Program-made: the position numbers and the translations under genes
NCBI RefSeq assembly: GCF_004363005.1
Contig: NZ_SNYH01000007.1
Coordinates: 124,001-188,000 of the forward strand
Source: Tenacibaculum caenipelagi
GTDB taxonomy: Bacteria > Bacteroidota > Bacteroidia > Flavobacteriales > Flavobacteriaceae
DNA: 64,000 nucleotides
Direction: 5' to 3'
Shown here: positions 51,917-62,073 of the stretch, piece after piece
How the letters are laid out: every line of letters starts with the position of its first letter
Numbering within the stretch: the first letter of the stretch is position 1
The notes under the pieces: generated by a model
What the model saw: only the letters and a program-made list of their open reading frames with translations
What the model was told of the DNA's origin: nothing
Databases searched by the model: none

Positions 51917-51946
51917 CAATTGATTTAGATTTAATCTATTTAAACG

Positions 51947-52276
51947 ATGATAAAAGTTTCAGACACAGCAAAAAAGAAAGTCATTGAATTAATGACAGAT
52001 GATGGATTTGATACTACAACCGACTATGTTCGTGTTGGAGTAAAAAGTGGTGGTTGTTCAGGATTATCATACGACTTAACTTTTGACAAAACTCAACAAG
52101 AAAATGATAAAGTTTTTGAAGACAATGATGTAAAAATCGTTGTTGATAAAAAAAGTTTTTTATACTTAGTGGGTACTACTTTAGAATATTCTGGAGGTTT
52201 AAACGGTAAAGGTTTTGTATTTAACAATCCTAACGCTAATAGAACTTGTGGTTGCGGAGAAAGTTTCTCTCTGTAA
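51947..52276 (+). CDS. sufA: Fe-S cluster carrier SufA/HesB type
   Basis: 109 residues. C37 in [10 protein letters not shown]101 and C103 in CGCGESFSL hold a cluster for transfer. First gene of suf operon with a -7 element 30 bp upstream. sufB starts 32 bp after its stop. Confidence 0.96.
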   Translation: MIKVSDTAKKKVIELMTDDGFDTTTDYVRVGVKSGGCSGLSYDLTFDKTQQENDKVFEDNDVKIVVDKKSFLYLVGTTLEYSGGLNGKGFVFNNPNANRTCGCGESFSL

Positions 52277-52308
52277 AATCATTACACCAAAAAGAAGACT
52301 TAAAACTG

Positions 52309-53757
52309 ATGAGTAAATATACCGAGGACGATTTAAGAGAAGAATTAAAAACCAAAGAATACGAATATGGTTTTTATACTGATATTGAAAGTGATAAATT
52401 TCCTAATGGGGTAAACGAAGAAATTGTTCGTGCCATTTCTAAAAAGAAAAACGAGCCTGAATGGATGACCGAATGGCGTTTAGAGGCTTTTAGAATTTGG
52501 GAACAAATGGAAGAACCTGAATGGGCTAACGTTACCTACAAAAAACCTAACTTCCAAGAAATATCTTATTACTCAGCGCCTAAAAAGAAACCTAAACTAA
52601 ATAGTTTAGATGAAGTAGACCCAGAGTTATTGGCTACTTTTGAAAAATTAGGAATTTCTTTAGAAGAACAAAAAAAATTAGCCAACGTAGCGGTTGATAT
52701 TGTGATGGATTCTGTTTCGGTAGCTACTACTTTTAAAGAAACTTTAGCTGAAAAAGGAATCATTTTCATGCCTATTTCAGAAGCAATTCAAGAGCATCCT
52801 GAATTGGTAAAAAAATATATTGGCTCGGTAGTACCAAAAACCGATAACTTTTATGCTGCCTTAAACTCAGCAGTATTCTCAGACGGATCTTTCTGTTATA
52901 TTCCCAAAGGCGTTCGTTGCCCTATGGAATTATCAACCTACTTCCGTATCAACGAAGGAGGTACTGGACAGTTCGAGCGTACCTTAGTAATTGCAGATGA
53001 AGGTAGTTATGTTTCTTACTTAGAAGGTTGTACTGCTCCGCAACGTGACGAAAACCAATTACACGCAGCAGTAGTAGAGTTAATTGCTTTAGATGATGCT
53101 GAAATAAAATATTCAACTGTACAAAACTGGTTTCCTGGTGATTCAGAAGGAAAAGGTGGTGTTTTCAACTTTGTAACGAAAAGAGGGTTGTGTGAAACCA
53201 ATGCTAAAATTTCTTGGACACAAGTTGAAACAGGATCAGCAATTACATGGAAGTATCCTAGTTGTATTTTAAAAGGAAATAATTCTGTAGGTGAATTTTA
53301 CTCAATTGCAGTAACTAACAACCATCAGCAAGCTGATACAGGAACTAAGATGATTCACTTAGGAAAGAACACCAAATCAACCATTATTTCTAAAGGTATT
53401 TCTGCTGGAAAATCACAAAATAGCTACCGTGGATTGGTGCAAATCAATGCAAGAGCTGAAAATGCACGTAATTTCTCTCAATGTGATTCTTTATTAATGG
53501 GTAACGAGTGTGGTGCACATACCTTCCCTTATATCGAAGCAAAAAATAAATCTGCTCAAATAGAACACGAAGCTACTACTAGTAAAATTGGTGAAGACCA
53601 ATTATTTTATTGTAATCAACGTGGTATTGATACCGAAAAAGCAATCGCATTAATTGTAAACGGATTTAGCAAAGAGGTATTAAATAAATTACCGATGGAA
53701 TTTGCTGTAGAAGCACAAAAGTTATTAGAAATAAGCTTAGAAGGAAGTGTCGGATAA
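52309..53757 (+). CDS. sufB: Fe-S cluster assembly protein SufB
   Basis: 482 residues from ATG 52309 ([14 protein letters not shown]); a longer frame overlaps sufA. Standard SufB length; [15 protein letters not shown] and C-terminal [19 protein letters not shown]. It is the scaffold with SufC and SufD. An MBL lipoprotein gene is placed between it and sufC. Confidence 0.97.
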   Translation: MSKYTEDDLREELKTKEYEYGFYTDIESDKFPNGVNEEIVRAISKKKNEPEWMTEWRLEAFRIWEQMEEPEWANVTYKKPNFQEISYYSAPKKKPKLNSLDEVDPELLATFEKLGISLEEQKKLANVAVDIVMDSVSVATTFKETLAEKGIIFMPISEAIQEHPELVKKYIGSVVPKTDNFYAALNSAVFSDGSFCYIPKGVRCPMELSTYFRINEGGTGQFERTLVIADEGSYVSYLEGCTAPQRDENQLHAAVVELIALDDAEIKYSTVQNWFPGDSEGKGGVFNFVTKRGLCETNAKISWTQVETGSAITWKYPSCILKGNNSVGEFYSIAVTNNHQQADTGTKMIHLGKNTKSTIISKGISAGKSQNSYRGLVQINARAENARNFSQCDSLLMGNECGAHTFPYIEAKNKSAQIEHEATTSKIGEDQLFYCNQRGIDTEKAIALIVNGFSKEVLNKLPMEFAVEAQKLLEISLEGSVG

Positions 53758-53777
53758 CCAAATAAAAAATTAATATA

Positions 53778-54641
53778 ATGAAGAAAACATTTTTATTAGC
53801 TCTTTTAGCAATTATTAGTTTTAGTTGTAAAAATGCTGAAAAAAAGCAAGAAGCTAAAGAAGAAAAAGTAGTTGAAAAACCTCAAGTTAAACTTTATGTT
53901 TTAAATGGAGGTTCTATTTTAGTGAACAAACTTGAAGTCTTTTCTCAAGACATAACATATACTGGGCAGTCTAAACAGTTTGCAGATGCTTACTATGTAA
54001 TATCTCACCCAAAAGGAAACTTAATGTGGGACGCTGGTTTACCAGAATCGTTAATTACTGACGAACCATTTACAGAGCCAAGTGGTACATTTACATTACA
54101 ACGTGCTGATTCATTAAAAAATCAATTACAATCTATTGATTTAACTGTTGATGATTTTAAATACATCGCATTATCTCATCCTCATTTTGATCACACTGGT
54201 CATGCAAATTATTTTAAAAATGCTACTTGGTTAGTTCAAGAAAACGAGTATGATTTTATTACCAACGATTCTGCAAAAGTTAAAGATCCTAACACCTATA
54301 ATTCTATTAAAGAATTAACAAATGTTCAAAAAATAAAAGGTGATCATGATGTATTTGGTGATGGTACTGTTGTTATTAAATACATGCCTGGTCATACAAT
54401 TGGACATCAGACTTTATATGTAGAAGCTGGTTTAGAAAAACCTATCTTATTAACAGGTGATTTATATCACTTTGAAGAGAACAGAGAAACAAAAGGTGTT
54501 CCTTCATTCAACCATAATGTTGAGCAAACTTTAGAGAGCATGGAAAAGTTTGAAGCTTTTGCTAAAGAAAAGAATGCTGAGGTGATTATACAACACTCAC
54601 CAAAAGATTTCGAAAAATTACAAAACCTATTAAAAAAGTAA
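53778..54641 (+). CDS. MBL-fold lipoprotein hydrolase inside the suf operon
   Basis: 287 residues; lipobox IISFSC (Cys 17), then a Lys/Glu-rich linker. MBL motif LSHPHFDHTGH, MPGHTIGHQTL and LTGDLYHF; like AHL-lactonase or related periplasmic hydrolases. It lies 20 bp after sufB and 10 bp before sufC, so it shares the suf transcript. No link to Fe-S assembly is known to me. Confidence 0.92.
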   Translation: MKKTFLLALLAIISFSCKNAEKKQEAKEEKVVEKPQVKLYVLNGGSILVNKLEVFSQDITYTGQSKQFADAYYVISHPKGNLMWDAGLPESLITDEPFTEPSGTFTLQRADSLKNQLQSIDLTVDDFKYIALSHPHFDHTGHANYFKNATWLVQENEYDFITNDSAKVKDPNTYNSIKELTNVQKIKGDHDVFGDGTVVIKYMPGHTIGHQTLYVEAGLEKPILLTGDLYHFEENRETKGVPSFNHNVEQTLESMEKFEAFAKEKNAEVIIQHSPKDFEKLQNLLKK

Positions 54642-54651
54642 CCATACAGTA

Positions 54652-55401
54652 ATGTTAAAAATAGAAAACTTACACGCACAAGTAGAAGGTAAAGATATTC
54701 TTAAAGGAATAAACTTAGAGGTAAAGGCAGGTGAAGTACATGCTATTATGGGACCTAATGGTGCAGGTAAAAGTACCTTATCATCTGTTATCGCTGGTAA
54801 CGAAAATTACGAAGTAACTTCTGGGGCTATTGAATTAGAAGGTGAAGACATTAGTGAATTGGCTCCTGAAGAAAGAGCACATGCAGGTATATTTTTATCA
54901 TTTCAGTATCCTGTTGAAATTCCTGGTGTTACGGTAACAAACTTTATCAAAACAGCCATTAACGAATCGCGTAAAGCTAAGGGATTAGAAGAAATGCCTG
55001 CTAAAGACATGCTTAAGAAGATTCGTGAAAAATCAGAATTATTAGAAATTGATCGTAAATTCTTATCTCGTTCTCTAAACGAAGGTTTCTCAGGAGGAGA
55101 GAAAAAGCGTAATGAAATTTTTCAAATGGCAATGTTAGAGCCTAAACTAGCAATTTTAGATGAAACTGACTCTGGTTTAGACATTGATGCTTTACGTATT
55201 GTTGCTAACGGAGTTAATAAATTAAAATCTAAAGACAATGCTGTGGTAGTTATTACACACTATCAACGTTTATTAGATTATATCATTCCTGATTATGTAC
55301 ACGTTTTACACGATGGGAAAATCGTTAAAACGGGTGATGCTTCACTTGCTTTAGAATTAGAAGAAAAAGGATACGATTGGATTAAAAACGAATTAGCATA
55401 A
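54652..55401 (+). CDS. sufC: Fe-S assembly ATPase SufC
   Basis: 249 residues. Walker A GPNGAGKST, signature FSGGEKKRNEI, Walker B LAILDETDSGLDID. It powers the SufBCD scaffold. It stands 10 bp after the MBL gene; sufD follows after 43 bp. Confidence 0.98.
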   Translation: MLKIENLHAQVEGKDILKGINLEVKAGEVHAIMGPNGAGKSTLSSVIAGNENYEVTSGAIELEGEDISELAPEERAHAGIFLSFQYPVEIPGVTVTNFIKTAINESRKAKGLEEMPAKDMLKKIREKSELLEIDRKFLSRSLNEGFSGGEKKRNEIFQMAMLEPKLAILDETDSGLDIDALRIVANGVNKLKSKDNAVVVITHYQRLLDYIIPDYVHVLHDGKIVKTGDASLALELEEKGYDWIKNELA

Positions 55402-55444
55402 TTGGTAACAGTTACCGCTAAGAAGTAATGACAGCAAGAAAATA

Positions 55445-56758
55445 ATGGAGTTAAAAGAAAAAATATTATCATCATACGTAGCTTTTGAAAATGGTGTAAA
55501 CATCAATTCAGATTTACACGAAATTAGAACAGAAGCACTACAAAACTTTGAAAAACTAGGGTTTCCTACTAAAAAGTTAGAAGCTTGGAAATACACTTCT
55601 TTAAATTCAATTTTAAAGGAAGATTATAGCATATTTCCAGACCGTGATGCAGCAGTAGAGTTAGCAGATGTAAAAAAATATTTCATCCATGAAATTGATA
55701 GCTACAAGATAATTTTTGTAGACGGAAAATACAGCTCGTTCTTATCAAATACTACGCACGACGGCAAAGATATTTGCTTATTATCGGCTGCTTTTTCAAA
55801 AGAGAAATACAAACCTATTGTAGAAAAATATTTTAATAAAATAGCTAAACAGGACAATTTAACTTCATTAAACACTGCATTTGCTACTGAAGGTGCATTT
55901 ATTCATATTCCTAAAAATGTTGAGGTAGAAAAACCTATCCAAATCATCAATTTTACAACAGGAAAAGAAAATGCTACAATGTTGCAACCTCGTAACTTAA
56001 TCGTTGTAGAAAAAAATGCACATGTTCAAATTATAGAACGTCACCAAAACCTAAATAATAATGCTGTATTAACCAATTCTGTAACTGAAATTTATACAGA
56101 TACGCACGCTACAGTAGATTATTATAAAATACAGAACGATAACAATAGCGCTTCTTTAGTTGATAATACTTACATAGAACAACAAAAAGAAAGTACTTGC
56201 TCTCTGCACACGTTTTCTTTTGGTGGAAATATTACTCGTAACAACCTAAACTTTTATCAAAAAGGAGAACACATCAACTCTATTTTGAAAGGGATTACCA
56301 TTATAGAAGGAAAACAACATGTAGACCACCACACATTGGTAAATCATATAGAGCCAAATTGTGAAAGTCACCAAGACTATAAAGGTATTTATGCCGATCG
56401 TTCTACTGGTGTATTTAACGGTAAAGTTATTGTTGAAAAAGAAGCTCAAAAAACAAACGCATATCAGCAAAACAATAATGTTTTGATTAGTGATAAAGCG
56501 ACTGTAAATGCAAAGCCTCAGTTAGAGATTTTTGCCGACGACGTAAAATGTTCTCATGGTTGTACTATTGGTCAGTTAGATGACCAAGCATTGTTTTATA
56601 TGCAACAAAGAGGTATTCCTAAAAAAGAAGCAAATGCTTTACTAATGTATGCCTTTGCTAATACTGTTTTAGAAAGTGTTAAAATACCTGAAGTAAAGAA
56701 AAGAATTACCAAATTAATTGCCGATAAGTTAGGCGTAAATATTGGTTTTGATTTATAA
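55445..56758 (+). CDS. sufD: Fe-S cluster assembly protein SufD
   Basis: 437 residues. SufB/D fold: GAFIHIPKNVEVEKPIQI, KCSHGCTIGQLDDQALFYMQ, ARRG-like QQRGIPKKEANALL. Last gene of operon, followed by a long hairpin terminator. Confidence 0.97.
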   Translation: MELKEKILSSYVAFENGVNINSDLHEIRTEALQNFEKLGFPTKKLEAWKYTSLNSILKEDYSIFPDRDAAVELADVKKYFIHEIDSYKIIFVDGKYSSFLSNTTHDGKDICLLSAAFSKEKYKPIVEKYFNKIAKQDNLTSLNTAFATEGAFIHIPKNVEVEKPIQIINFTTGKENATMLQPRNLIVVEKNAHVQIIERHQNLNNNAVLTNSVTEIYTDTHATVDYYKIQNDNNSASLVDNTYIEQQKESTCSLHTFSFGGNITRNNLNFYQKGEHINSILKGITIIEGKQHVDHHTLVNHIEPNCESHQDYKGIYADRSTGVFNGKVIVEKEAQKTNAYQQNNNVLISDKATVNAKPQLEIFADDVKCSHGCTIGQLDDQALFYMQQRGIPKKEANALLMYAFANTVLESVKIPEVKKRITKLIADKLGVNIGFDL

Positions 56759-56762
56759 AATA

Positions 56763-56818
56763 CTCAACACGTATAAAAAAAGCTACTCGGTCGAGTAGCT
56801 TTTTTTATACGTGTTGAG
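56763..56818. terminator. Very long perfect terminator palindrome after sufD
   Basis: Two 27 bp arms, perfectly complementary, around GT; inner part GCTACTCG/CGAGTAGC with A7 and T7 runs, outer part CTCAACACGTAT and its complement. It lies 4 bp after the sufD stop. Confidence 0.93.
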
Positions 56819-56885
56819 CTTTAATTTTGTAAATCTTTTACCGCTAAACTGATTGAAAATATTTCTATTTTCATGATATATCTTT

Positions 56886-57332
56886 TTAATTTCTCTCTTC
56901 AAAAGGTATAATAATTCCTTTTTCTACGTAATTTTTAAGTCCGTTTAACAACAGTGCCCAACAATAAGATGAGTGTTTAAAGTGAGAGTTTTGTTCAGCC
57001 CAACCTTTATGAAAAAAGTGTACCCATGTAACACCACTTTCTTTTTCAAATAAATCAAATCCAAAAGTAGTAGAGTACCAATCACTGTCTGATTTTATCA
57101 TTTTTATATGAAAGGAACTGTTTTCTTTACACTGAACCACTTCACCATACCAATCGTAAGGTTCACCAAAAGAGAAATTGTATTCTGCTCCTACTTTGGG
57201 ATTTCCAGTACACTTTAATGGCCACCAATGCGCCAAATCTTCAGGGTTACTAATTGCCTTAAAAACTTTGTTAGACAATGCTTTTACAGGAAAATTATGA
57301 TAAATGGTAAACCCTTCTTCATTTGCTTTCAT
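56886..57332 (-). CDS. SRPBCC/AHSA1-type domain protein
   Basis: 148 residues: FPVKALSNKVFKAISNPEDLAHWWP start and VEKGIIIPFE end fit activator-of-Hsp90-like START domains. Ligand unknown. Single gene. Confidence 0.92.
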   Translation of the reverse strand: MKANEEGFTIYHNFPVKALSNKVFKAISNPEDLAHWWPLKCTGNPKVGAEYNFSFGEPYDWYGEVVQCKENSSFHIKMIKSDSDWYSTTFGFDLFEKESGVTWVHFFHKGWAEQNSHFKHSSYCWALLLNGLKNYVEKGIIIPFEERN

Positions 57333-57491
57333 AAGTACTTGATTTAATAACTCTTAAAGTTACTAAAAATAAAACCACTTACTGTATTACCTAAAAATAT
57401 TATTTATAAACATTTTTTTTATTTCAAGCAATTAAACAATATCTAAATGAAAATATTCATTTATAATTAATGAATAAAACCATATTTTGGT

Positions 57492-58700
57492 CTACATTTC
57501 TAAGGCTTTCTTAGGATTGTTATCCATTAATAATTCTACAGGATTTTCTAATGCTTCTTTAACAGCTACTAAGAATCCAACAGACTCACGACCATCAATA
57601 ATTCTGTGATCGTACGATAATGCTACATACATAATTGGTTGAATTACCACTTCACCATTTACCGCCATTGGACGATTAACAATGTTATGCATTCCTAAAA
57701 TTCCACTTTGTGGAGGGTTGATAATAGGAGTAGACAACATAGAACCGAATACACCACCGTTAGTGATAGTAAACGTACCTCCTGTCATTTCATCAACAGT
57801 AATTTGTCCGTCACGAGCACGTAATGCTAAACGCTTTACCTCACTTTCAACTCCTCTAAATGTTAAATTTTCAGCATTTCTAATAACAGGAACCATTAAT
57901 CCTTTAGGACCTGATACTGCAATAGAAATATCTTGAAAATCGTGACTTACTTTGTAATCTCCATCAATCATAGAGTTTACATCTGGATACATTTTTAAAG
58001 CTCTTACCACTGCTAAAGTAAAGAATGACATAAATCCTAAACCTACACCGTGTTTTGCTTTAAACTCATCTTTATACTCGTTACGTAAGTCAAAAATTGG
58101 CTGCATGTTCACTTCGTTAAATGTAGTTAACATCGCTGTTTCGTTCTTTACAGAAACTAAACGCTGTGCCACTTTACGACGTAACATAGATAATTTCTTA
58201 CGCTCACTACTACGAGATCCAGTACCTGGTGTTCCCATAGAAGGAACAGCTTTAACAGCATCTTCTTTAGTTACACGACCGTCTTTACCAGTTCCTTTAA
58301 CGTCAGCTGCACTCATTCCTTTTTCAGCTAATACTTTCTTAGCTGCTGGAGATGCTGTACCTGTTGCATAAGTTTCTTTTGCTGGTTCAGCTTTTGGTGC
58401 CTCTTTTTTCTCTTCAGCTTTTGGCGCCTCAGTTTTTGGTGCTCCAGCTCCTTCAGGTTTCGCAGCACTCATATCAATATGACAAACTACTGCTCCTACT
58501 GCTACTGCATCACCTTCTTCAGCTTTTAAAGTGATTATTCCGCTTTCTTCCGCAGGTAATTCTAACGTTGCTTTGTCAGAATCTACTTCGGCAATTGGTT
58601 GATCTTTCTCAACGTAATCACCATCTTCAACTAACCAAGTTGCGATTTCTACTTCTGTAATTGATTCCCCCGGAGAAGGAACTTTCATTTCTAAAACCAT
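57492..58700 (-). CDS. odhB: 2-oxoglutarate dehydrogenase E2, dihydrolipoyl succinyltransferase
   Basis: 402 residues. Lipoyl domain with K43 in [11 protein letters not shown], an Ala/Pro/Lys/Glu-rich linker (about 75-110), E1/E3-binding domain ([20 protein letters not shown]), and catalytic [10 protein letters not shown]. Follows odhA by 121 bp that contain a structured repeat. Confidence 0.97.
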   Translation of the reverse strand: MVLEMKVPSPGESITEVEIATWLVEDGDYVEKDQPIAEVDSDKATLELPAEESGIITLKAEEGDAVAVGAVVCHIDMSAAKPEGAGAPKTEAPKAEEKKEAPKAEPAKETYATGTASPAAKKVLAEKGMSAADVKGTGKDGRVTKEDAVKAVPSMGTPGTGSRSSERKKLSMLRRKVAQRLVSVKNETAMLTTFNEVNMQPIFDLRNEYKDEFKAKHGVGLGFMSFFTLAVVRALKMYPDVNSMIDGDYKVSHDFQDISIAVSGPKGLMVPVIRNAENLTFRGVESEVKRLALRARDGQITVDEMTGGTFTITNGGVFGSMLSTPIINPPQSGILGMHNIVNRPMAVNGEVVIQPIMYVALSYDHRIIDGRESVGFLVAVKEALENPVELLMDNNPKKALEM

Positions 58701-58745
58701 CAGTTCTAAATTTTATATATCTGAATTATTTTATTTCTTTTATTT

Positions 58746-58808
58746 GGGCGTTCCCCTATCGGGTCGGGCTTTACGCGCTACATGGTAGCTTGCTTCAATC
58801 CCTAACGC
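58746..58808 (-). repeat. GC-rich structured intergenic element within odhA-odhB
   Basis: About 57% GC in a low-GC region. Ends GCGTT (58748-58752) and AACGC (58804-58808) pair; GCTAC-ATG-GTAGC (58777-58789) forms an inner hairpin; GGGTCGGGCTTTACGC lies between. From memory, variants starting GCGTTAGGGATTGAAG and ending GGAACGCCC are scattered through many flavobacterial genomes. Nature unknown. Confidence 0.7.
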
Positions 58809-58821
58809 ATTTATTTTGTTT

Positions 58822-61548
58822 TTAATCAAAAACCTTATCAATAATAGCTTGATGACGTCTTTTAAAACGTGCACTTGAACCTGCTGCTGGTGCCGAACGA
58901 TACTCTTCCGAAGCACATTCTAACCTAGCTAATTCAAAACGCTCTAACATATAACTCCAAGCTCCCATGTTTTTAGGTTCTTCTTGTGCCCAAACATAAC
59001 GTTCTACATTTGGATACTTGTCCATTACTTCTTTAATTTTATCATTGTGTAATGGGAACAATTGCTCTATACGAACTAAAGCTACGTCTTCTCTACCTAA
59101 TTTTTCACGTTCTTCTAACAAGTCGTAATAAAACTTACCTGTACAGAATACCATCTTCTTCACTTTTGAAGTATCGATAGTATCATCTATTACTTCTTGG
59201 AAAGTACCATTTGCTAAATCTTCTATAGAATTAACAGCTCTTGGTAAACGTAATAAACTTTTTGGAGTGAAAACAACTAAAGGCTTTCTGAAATCACGTT
59301 TCATTTGGCGACGCAAAATATGATACATATTTGCTGGCGTAGAACAGTTTGCTATTGTCCAGTTATCGGTTGACGATGATTGTAAGAAACGTTCTATTCT
59401 TCCTGACGAGTGTTCTGGTCCTTGACCTTCATACCCATGAGGCAATAACATTACCAATCCATTTTGCAACTTCCATTTATCTTCTGCTGAAGAAATATAT
59501 TGATCAAACATGATTTGTGCTCCGTTAGCAAAATCACCAAACTGAGCCTCCCAAATCGTTAAAGTATTTGGGGCAGCCATTGCGTATCCATAGTCAAACC
59601 CTAACACCCCATATTCTGATAAATGAGAATTGTAAATTGTCATCTCTCCTTTATTCTTAGGATTAGTGTTTAACAAGTTTACACGCTCTAAAGTTTCTTC
59701 ATCACGCATAATTGCATGACGGTGAGAAAAAGTACCTCTTTCTACATCCTCTCCTGAAATACGCACATCAAATCCTTCTTCTAATAAGGTACCATATGCT
59801 AAATTCTCAGCTGTACCCCAATCTAGCAAGTTATCTTCAAAAACCATTTTTTCACGTCCTTTCAAGATACGCTCAGCTTTACGAACAAACTTATGTCCCT
59901 CTGGAGTTTTTGATATTACTCTTGCTATGTCTTTTAAACTATCTACAAGGTAAGTTGTATCTATAGGCTGCAACATGTCTTCCAACTGCTTAAGCACAAA
60001 CCCTTTCCATACATTAGGCATAAATTCTTGAATTTTTGCTGTTTCTCTCTTTTTAGATTCAGCAAACTCAACTTCTAAATGCGTTTTAAATTCCTCTGTA
60101 ATTTCTTTTAAATAGTCAGCTGTTATACTTCCTTCTGCTATTAATTTATTAGCATAAATTTCTCGAGCATTTTTATGCTTAGAAATTACTTTGTATAACT
60201 TAGGTTGTGTAAAACGAGGTTCATCACCTTCGTTATGTCCATATTTACGATACCCTAATAGGTCAATAAAAATATCTTTATTGAATTTCATACGATATTC
60301 AACAGCCATTTCCATTGCATGACAAACAGCTTCTGCATCATCTGCATTTACATGCAATACTGGAGATAAGGTTACTTTAGCCACATCTGTACAATAAGTA
60401 CTTGAACGCGCATCTAGGTAGTTCGTAGTAAATCCTACTTGGTTATTCACCACAACATGAATAGTACCTCCTGTTTTGTATCCATTTAATTGTGCCATTT
60501 GCACAACTTCATATACAATTCCTTGACCTGCAATTGCAGCATCACCATGCACTAAAATTGGAAGGATTTTATTTCCATTCCCATTGTAGTCTTTATCAAT
60601 TTTGGCTCTAACAATACCTTCAGCAACAGCATCAACAGTTTCTAAGTGAGATGGATTGGGAACTAGATTCATTTTCATCTTTTGTCCACCCTGATATTCT
60701 TTGCTTAAAGTTAACCCTAAGTGATATTTTACATCACCGTCGATATCTTGATCTTCAAAATCTTTTCCTTCAAACTCGCTAAATAAATCACGAACTGGTT
60801 TTTTAAAGATGTTTACCAAAGTATTTAAACGCCCACGGTGTGCCATTCCTAACACACACTCTTCTACTCCATATAATTCAGCGGCATCTCTAAGCGCTAC
60901 ACTTATCCCAGGTATTAAGGTTTCCCCTCCTTCTACAGAAAATCGCTTTTGCCCTACATACTTAGTTTGTAAGAAACTTTCAAAAGTTGAAGCTTGATTT
61001 AATTTGGTAAGAATGTATTTTTTAGCTTCAACATCATAATTAGAATGATTTGCGTTTTTGTTTAAACGTTCATTCCACCATTTTAACTCTTCTGGATTTC
61101 TTAGGTACATATACTCAACCCCAATACTTTCACAGAAAACAGCTTTTAAATATTCTATTATTTCTGCTAAAGATTTAGGACCAATACCCAAAACTTCACC
61201 TGCACTAAAAACTGTAGATAAATCCGATTGATTTAACCCAAAGTTCTCAATATCTAATGTGGGGGTATATGTTCTTCTATTACGAACCGGGTTTGTTTTT
61301 GTAAACAAATGGCCTCGTGTACGGTAACCGTTGATTAAATCGATTACTAAAAATTCTTTACGTACTTCTTCAGGGACTTCTACTGAGACTTCTTCATCTG
61401 TTAATGAATAATTCTCATTAGCCAAATCATATCCTTGAAAAAAACTTCTCCAACTTGGTTCTATCGCATCAGGATTTTTCTGATATTGTTCGTACAAATC
61501 ACCTATAAAACCTGTATGTGCTGCGTTTAAGAACGAAAATTTGTCCAT
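58822..61548 (-). CDS. odhA: 2-oxoglutarate dehydrogenase E1
   Basis: 908 residues. N-terminal E2-binding segment (FSFLNAAHTGFIGDLYEQY), ThDP site HGDAAIAGQGIVYE, GHNEGDEPRFTQP, and C-terminal APAAGSSARFKRRH. TCA cycle enzyme with E2 and shared E3. Promoter at 61589-61596. Confidence 0.98.
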   Translation of the reverse strand: MDKFSFLNAAHTGFIGDLYEQYQKNPDAIEPSWRSFFQGYDLANENYSLTDEEVSVEVPEEVRKEFLVIDLINGYRTRGHLFTKTNPVRNRRTYTPTLDIENFGLNQSDLSTVFSAGEVLGIGPKSLAEIIEYLKAVFCESIGVEYMYLRNPEELKWWNERLNKNANHSNYDVEAKKYILTKLNQASTFESFLQTKYVGQKRFSVEGGETLIPGISVALRDAAELYGVEECVLGMAHRGRLNTLVNIFKKPVRDLFSEFEGKDFEDQDIDGDVKYHLGLTLSKEYQGGQKMKMNLVPNPSHLETVDAVAEGIVRAKIDKDYNGNGNKILPILVHGDAAIAGQGIVYEVVQMAQLNGYKTGGTIHVVVNNQVGFTTNYLDARSSTYCTDVAKVTLSPVLHVNADDAEAVCHAMEMAVEYRMKFNKDIFIDLLGYRKYGHNEGDEPRFTQPKLYKVISKHKNAREIYANKLIAEGSITADYLKEITEEFKTHLEVEFAESKKRETAKIQEFMPNVWKGFVLKQLEDMLQPIDTTYLVDSLKDIARVISKTPEGHKFVRKAERILKGREKMVFEDNLLDWGTAENLAYGTLLEEGFDVRISGEDVERGTFSHRHAIMRDEETLERVNLLNTNPKNKGEMTIYNSHLSEYGVLGFDYGYAMAAPNTLTIWEAQFGDFANGAQIMFDQYISSAEDKWKLQNGLVMLLPHGYEGQGPEHSSGRIERFLQSSSTDNWTIANCSTPANMYHILRRQMKRDFRKPLVVFTPKSLLRLPRAVNSIEDLANGTFQEVIDDTIDTSKVKKMVFCTGKFYYDLLEEREKLGREDVALVRIEQLFPLHNDKIKEVMDKYPNVERYVWAQEEPKNMGAWSYMLERFELARLECASEEYRSAPAAGSSARFKRRHQAIIDKVFD

Positions 61549-61588
61549 ATATTTTGTTATACTTTTCTATCTATAAGAATAATGGTGA

Positions 61589-61596
61589 CAAAAGTA
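61589..61596 (-). promoter_or_regulatory. TAnnTTTG -7 element of odhA
   Basis: TACTTTTG on the minus strand, 40 bp before the odhA ATG. Confidence 0.55.
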
Positions 61597-61758
61597 CAAC
61601 TTTTAACAAAAAAAGCACTTCTTTTTAGTCTAATTTTAAACTCTTTAACGAGTCTTTTCTTTTTGTTAAATTTCAGTTAACACCCTCTCTTTTTAAAAGA
61701 ATAAACCCCTGTAATCCAGAAATTAAAAAAAATACCTGTACTTTTTATTAAAAATAAT

Positions 61759-61788
61759 TTGCAGATATAAAAAAAGCACTTAAATTTG
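61759..61788 (+). promoter_or_regulatory. Promoter of the tRNA-Asn pair
   Basis: TTG at 61759-61761, 19 bp spacer, TAAATTTG at 61781-61788, followed by GCAC-like CACTCGC. Full match to the Bacteroidetes consensus; the first tRNA begins 32 bp later. Confidence 0.75.
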
Positions 61789-61820
61789 CACTCGCATTTT
61801 AAGACAAGCATGTTTTAAAT

Positions 61821-61894
61821 TCCTCCTTAGCTCAGTTGGTTAGAGCATCTGACTGTTAATCAGAGGGTCCTTGGTTCGAGCCCAAGAGGAGGAG
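61821..61894 (+). tRNA. tRNA-Asn(GTT), first copy
   Basis: Cloverleaf of 74 nt: acceptor TCCTCCT/AGGAGGA, D-loop AGTTGGTTA, anticodon loop CTGTTAA with GTT at 61855-61857, T-loop TTCGAGC. Discriminator G; CCA not encoded. Confidence 0.97.
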
Positions 61895-61954
61895 CAAAGG
61901 CAACGTAGAAGCCGATAATTTCTACAATATACATATATTGTTCTACAAGAACAT

Positions 61955-62028
61955 TCCTCAATAGCTCAGTTGGTTAGAGCATCTGACTGTTAATCAGAGG
62001 GTCCCTGGTTCGAGTCCAGGTTGAGGAG
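61955..62028 (+). tRNA. tRNA-Asn(GTT), second copy
   Basis: Cloverleaf of 74 nt: acceptor TCCTCAA/TTGAGGA, same D and anticodon arms as the first copy (GTT at 61989-61991), T-arm CCTGG/CCAGG. Discriminator G. The 60 bp spacer holds GTAGAA/TTCTAC and CAATATA/TATATTG repeats that could guide processing. Confidence 0.97.
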
Positions 62029-62029
62029 C

Positions 62030-62061
62030 AAAAAAGACTTACAATATTGTAAGTCTTTTTT
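62030..62061 (+). terminator. Terminator after tRNA pair
   Basis: A 16 bp perfect inverted repeat, AAAAAAGACTTACAAT and its complement, begins two bases after the second tRNA. Confidence 0.9.
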
Positions 62062-62073
62062 TATTTTTACATT

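Noticed and set aside
58746..58808. IS fragment or MITE with target duplication
   Set aside because: No terminal direct repeats flank it, and there is no transposase remnant; left as a structured repeat.
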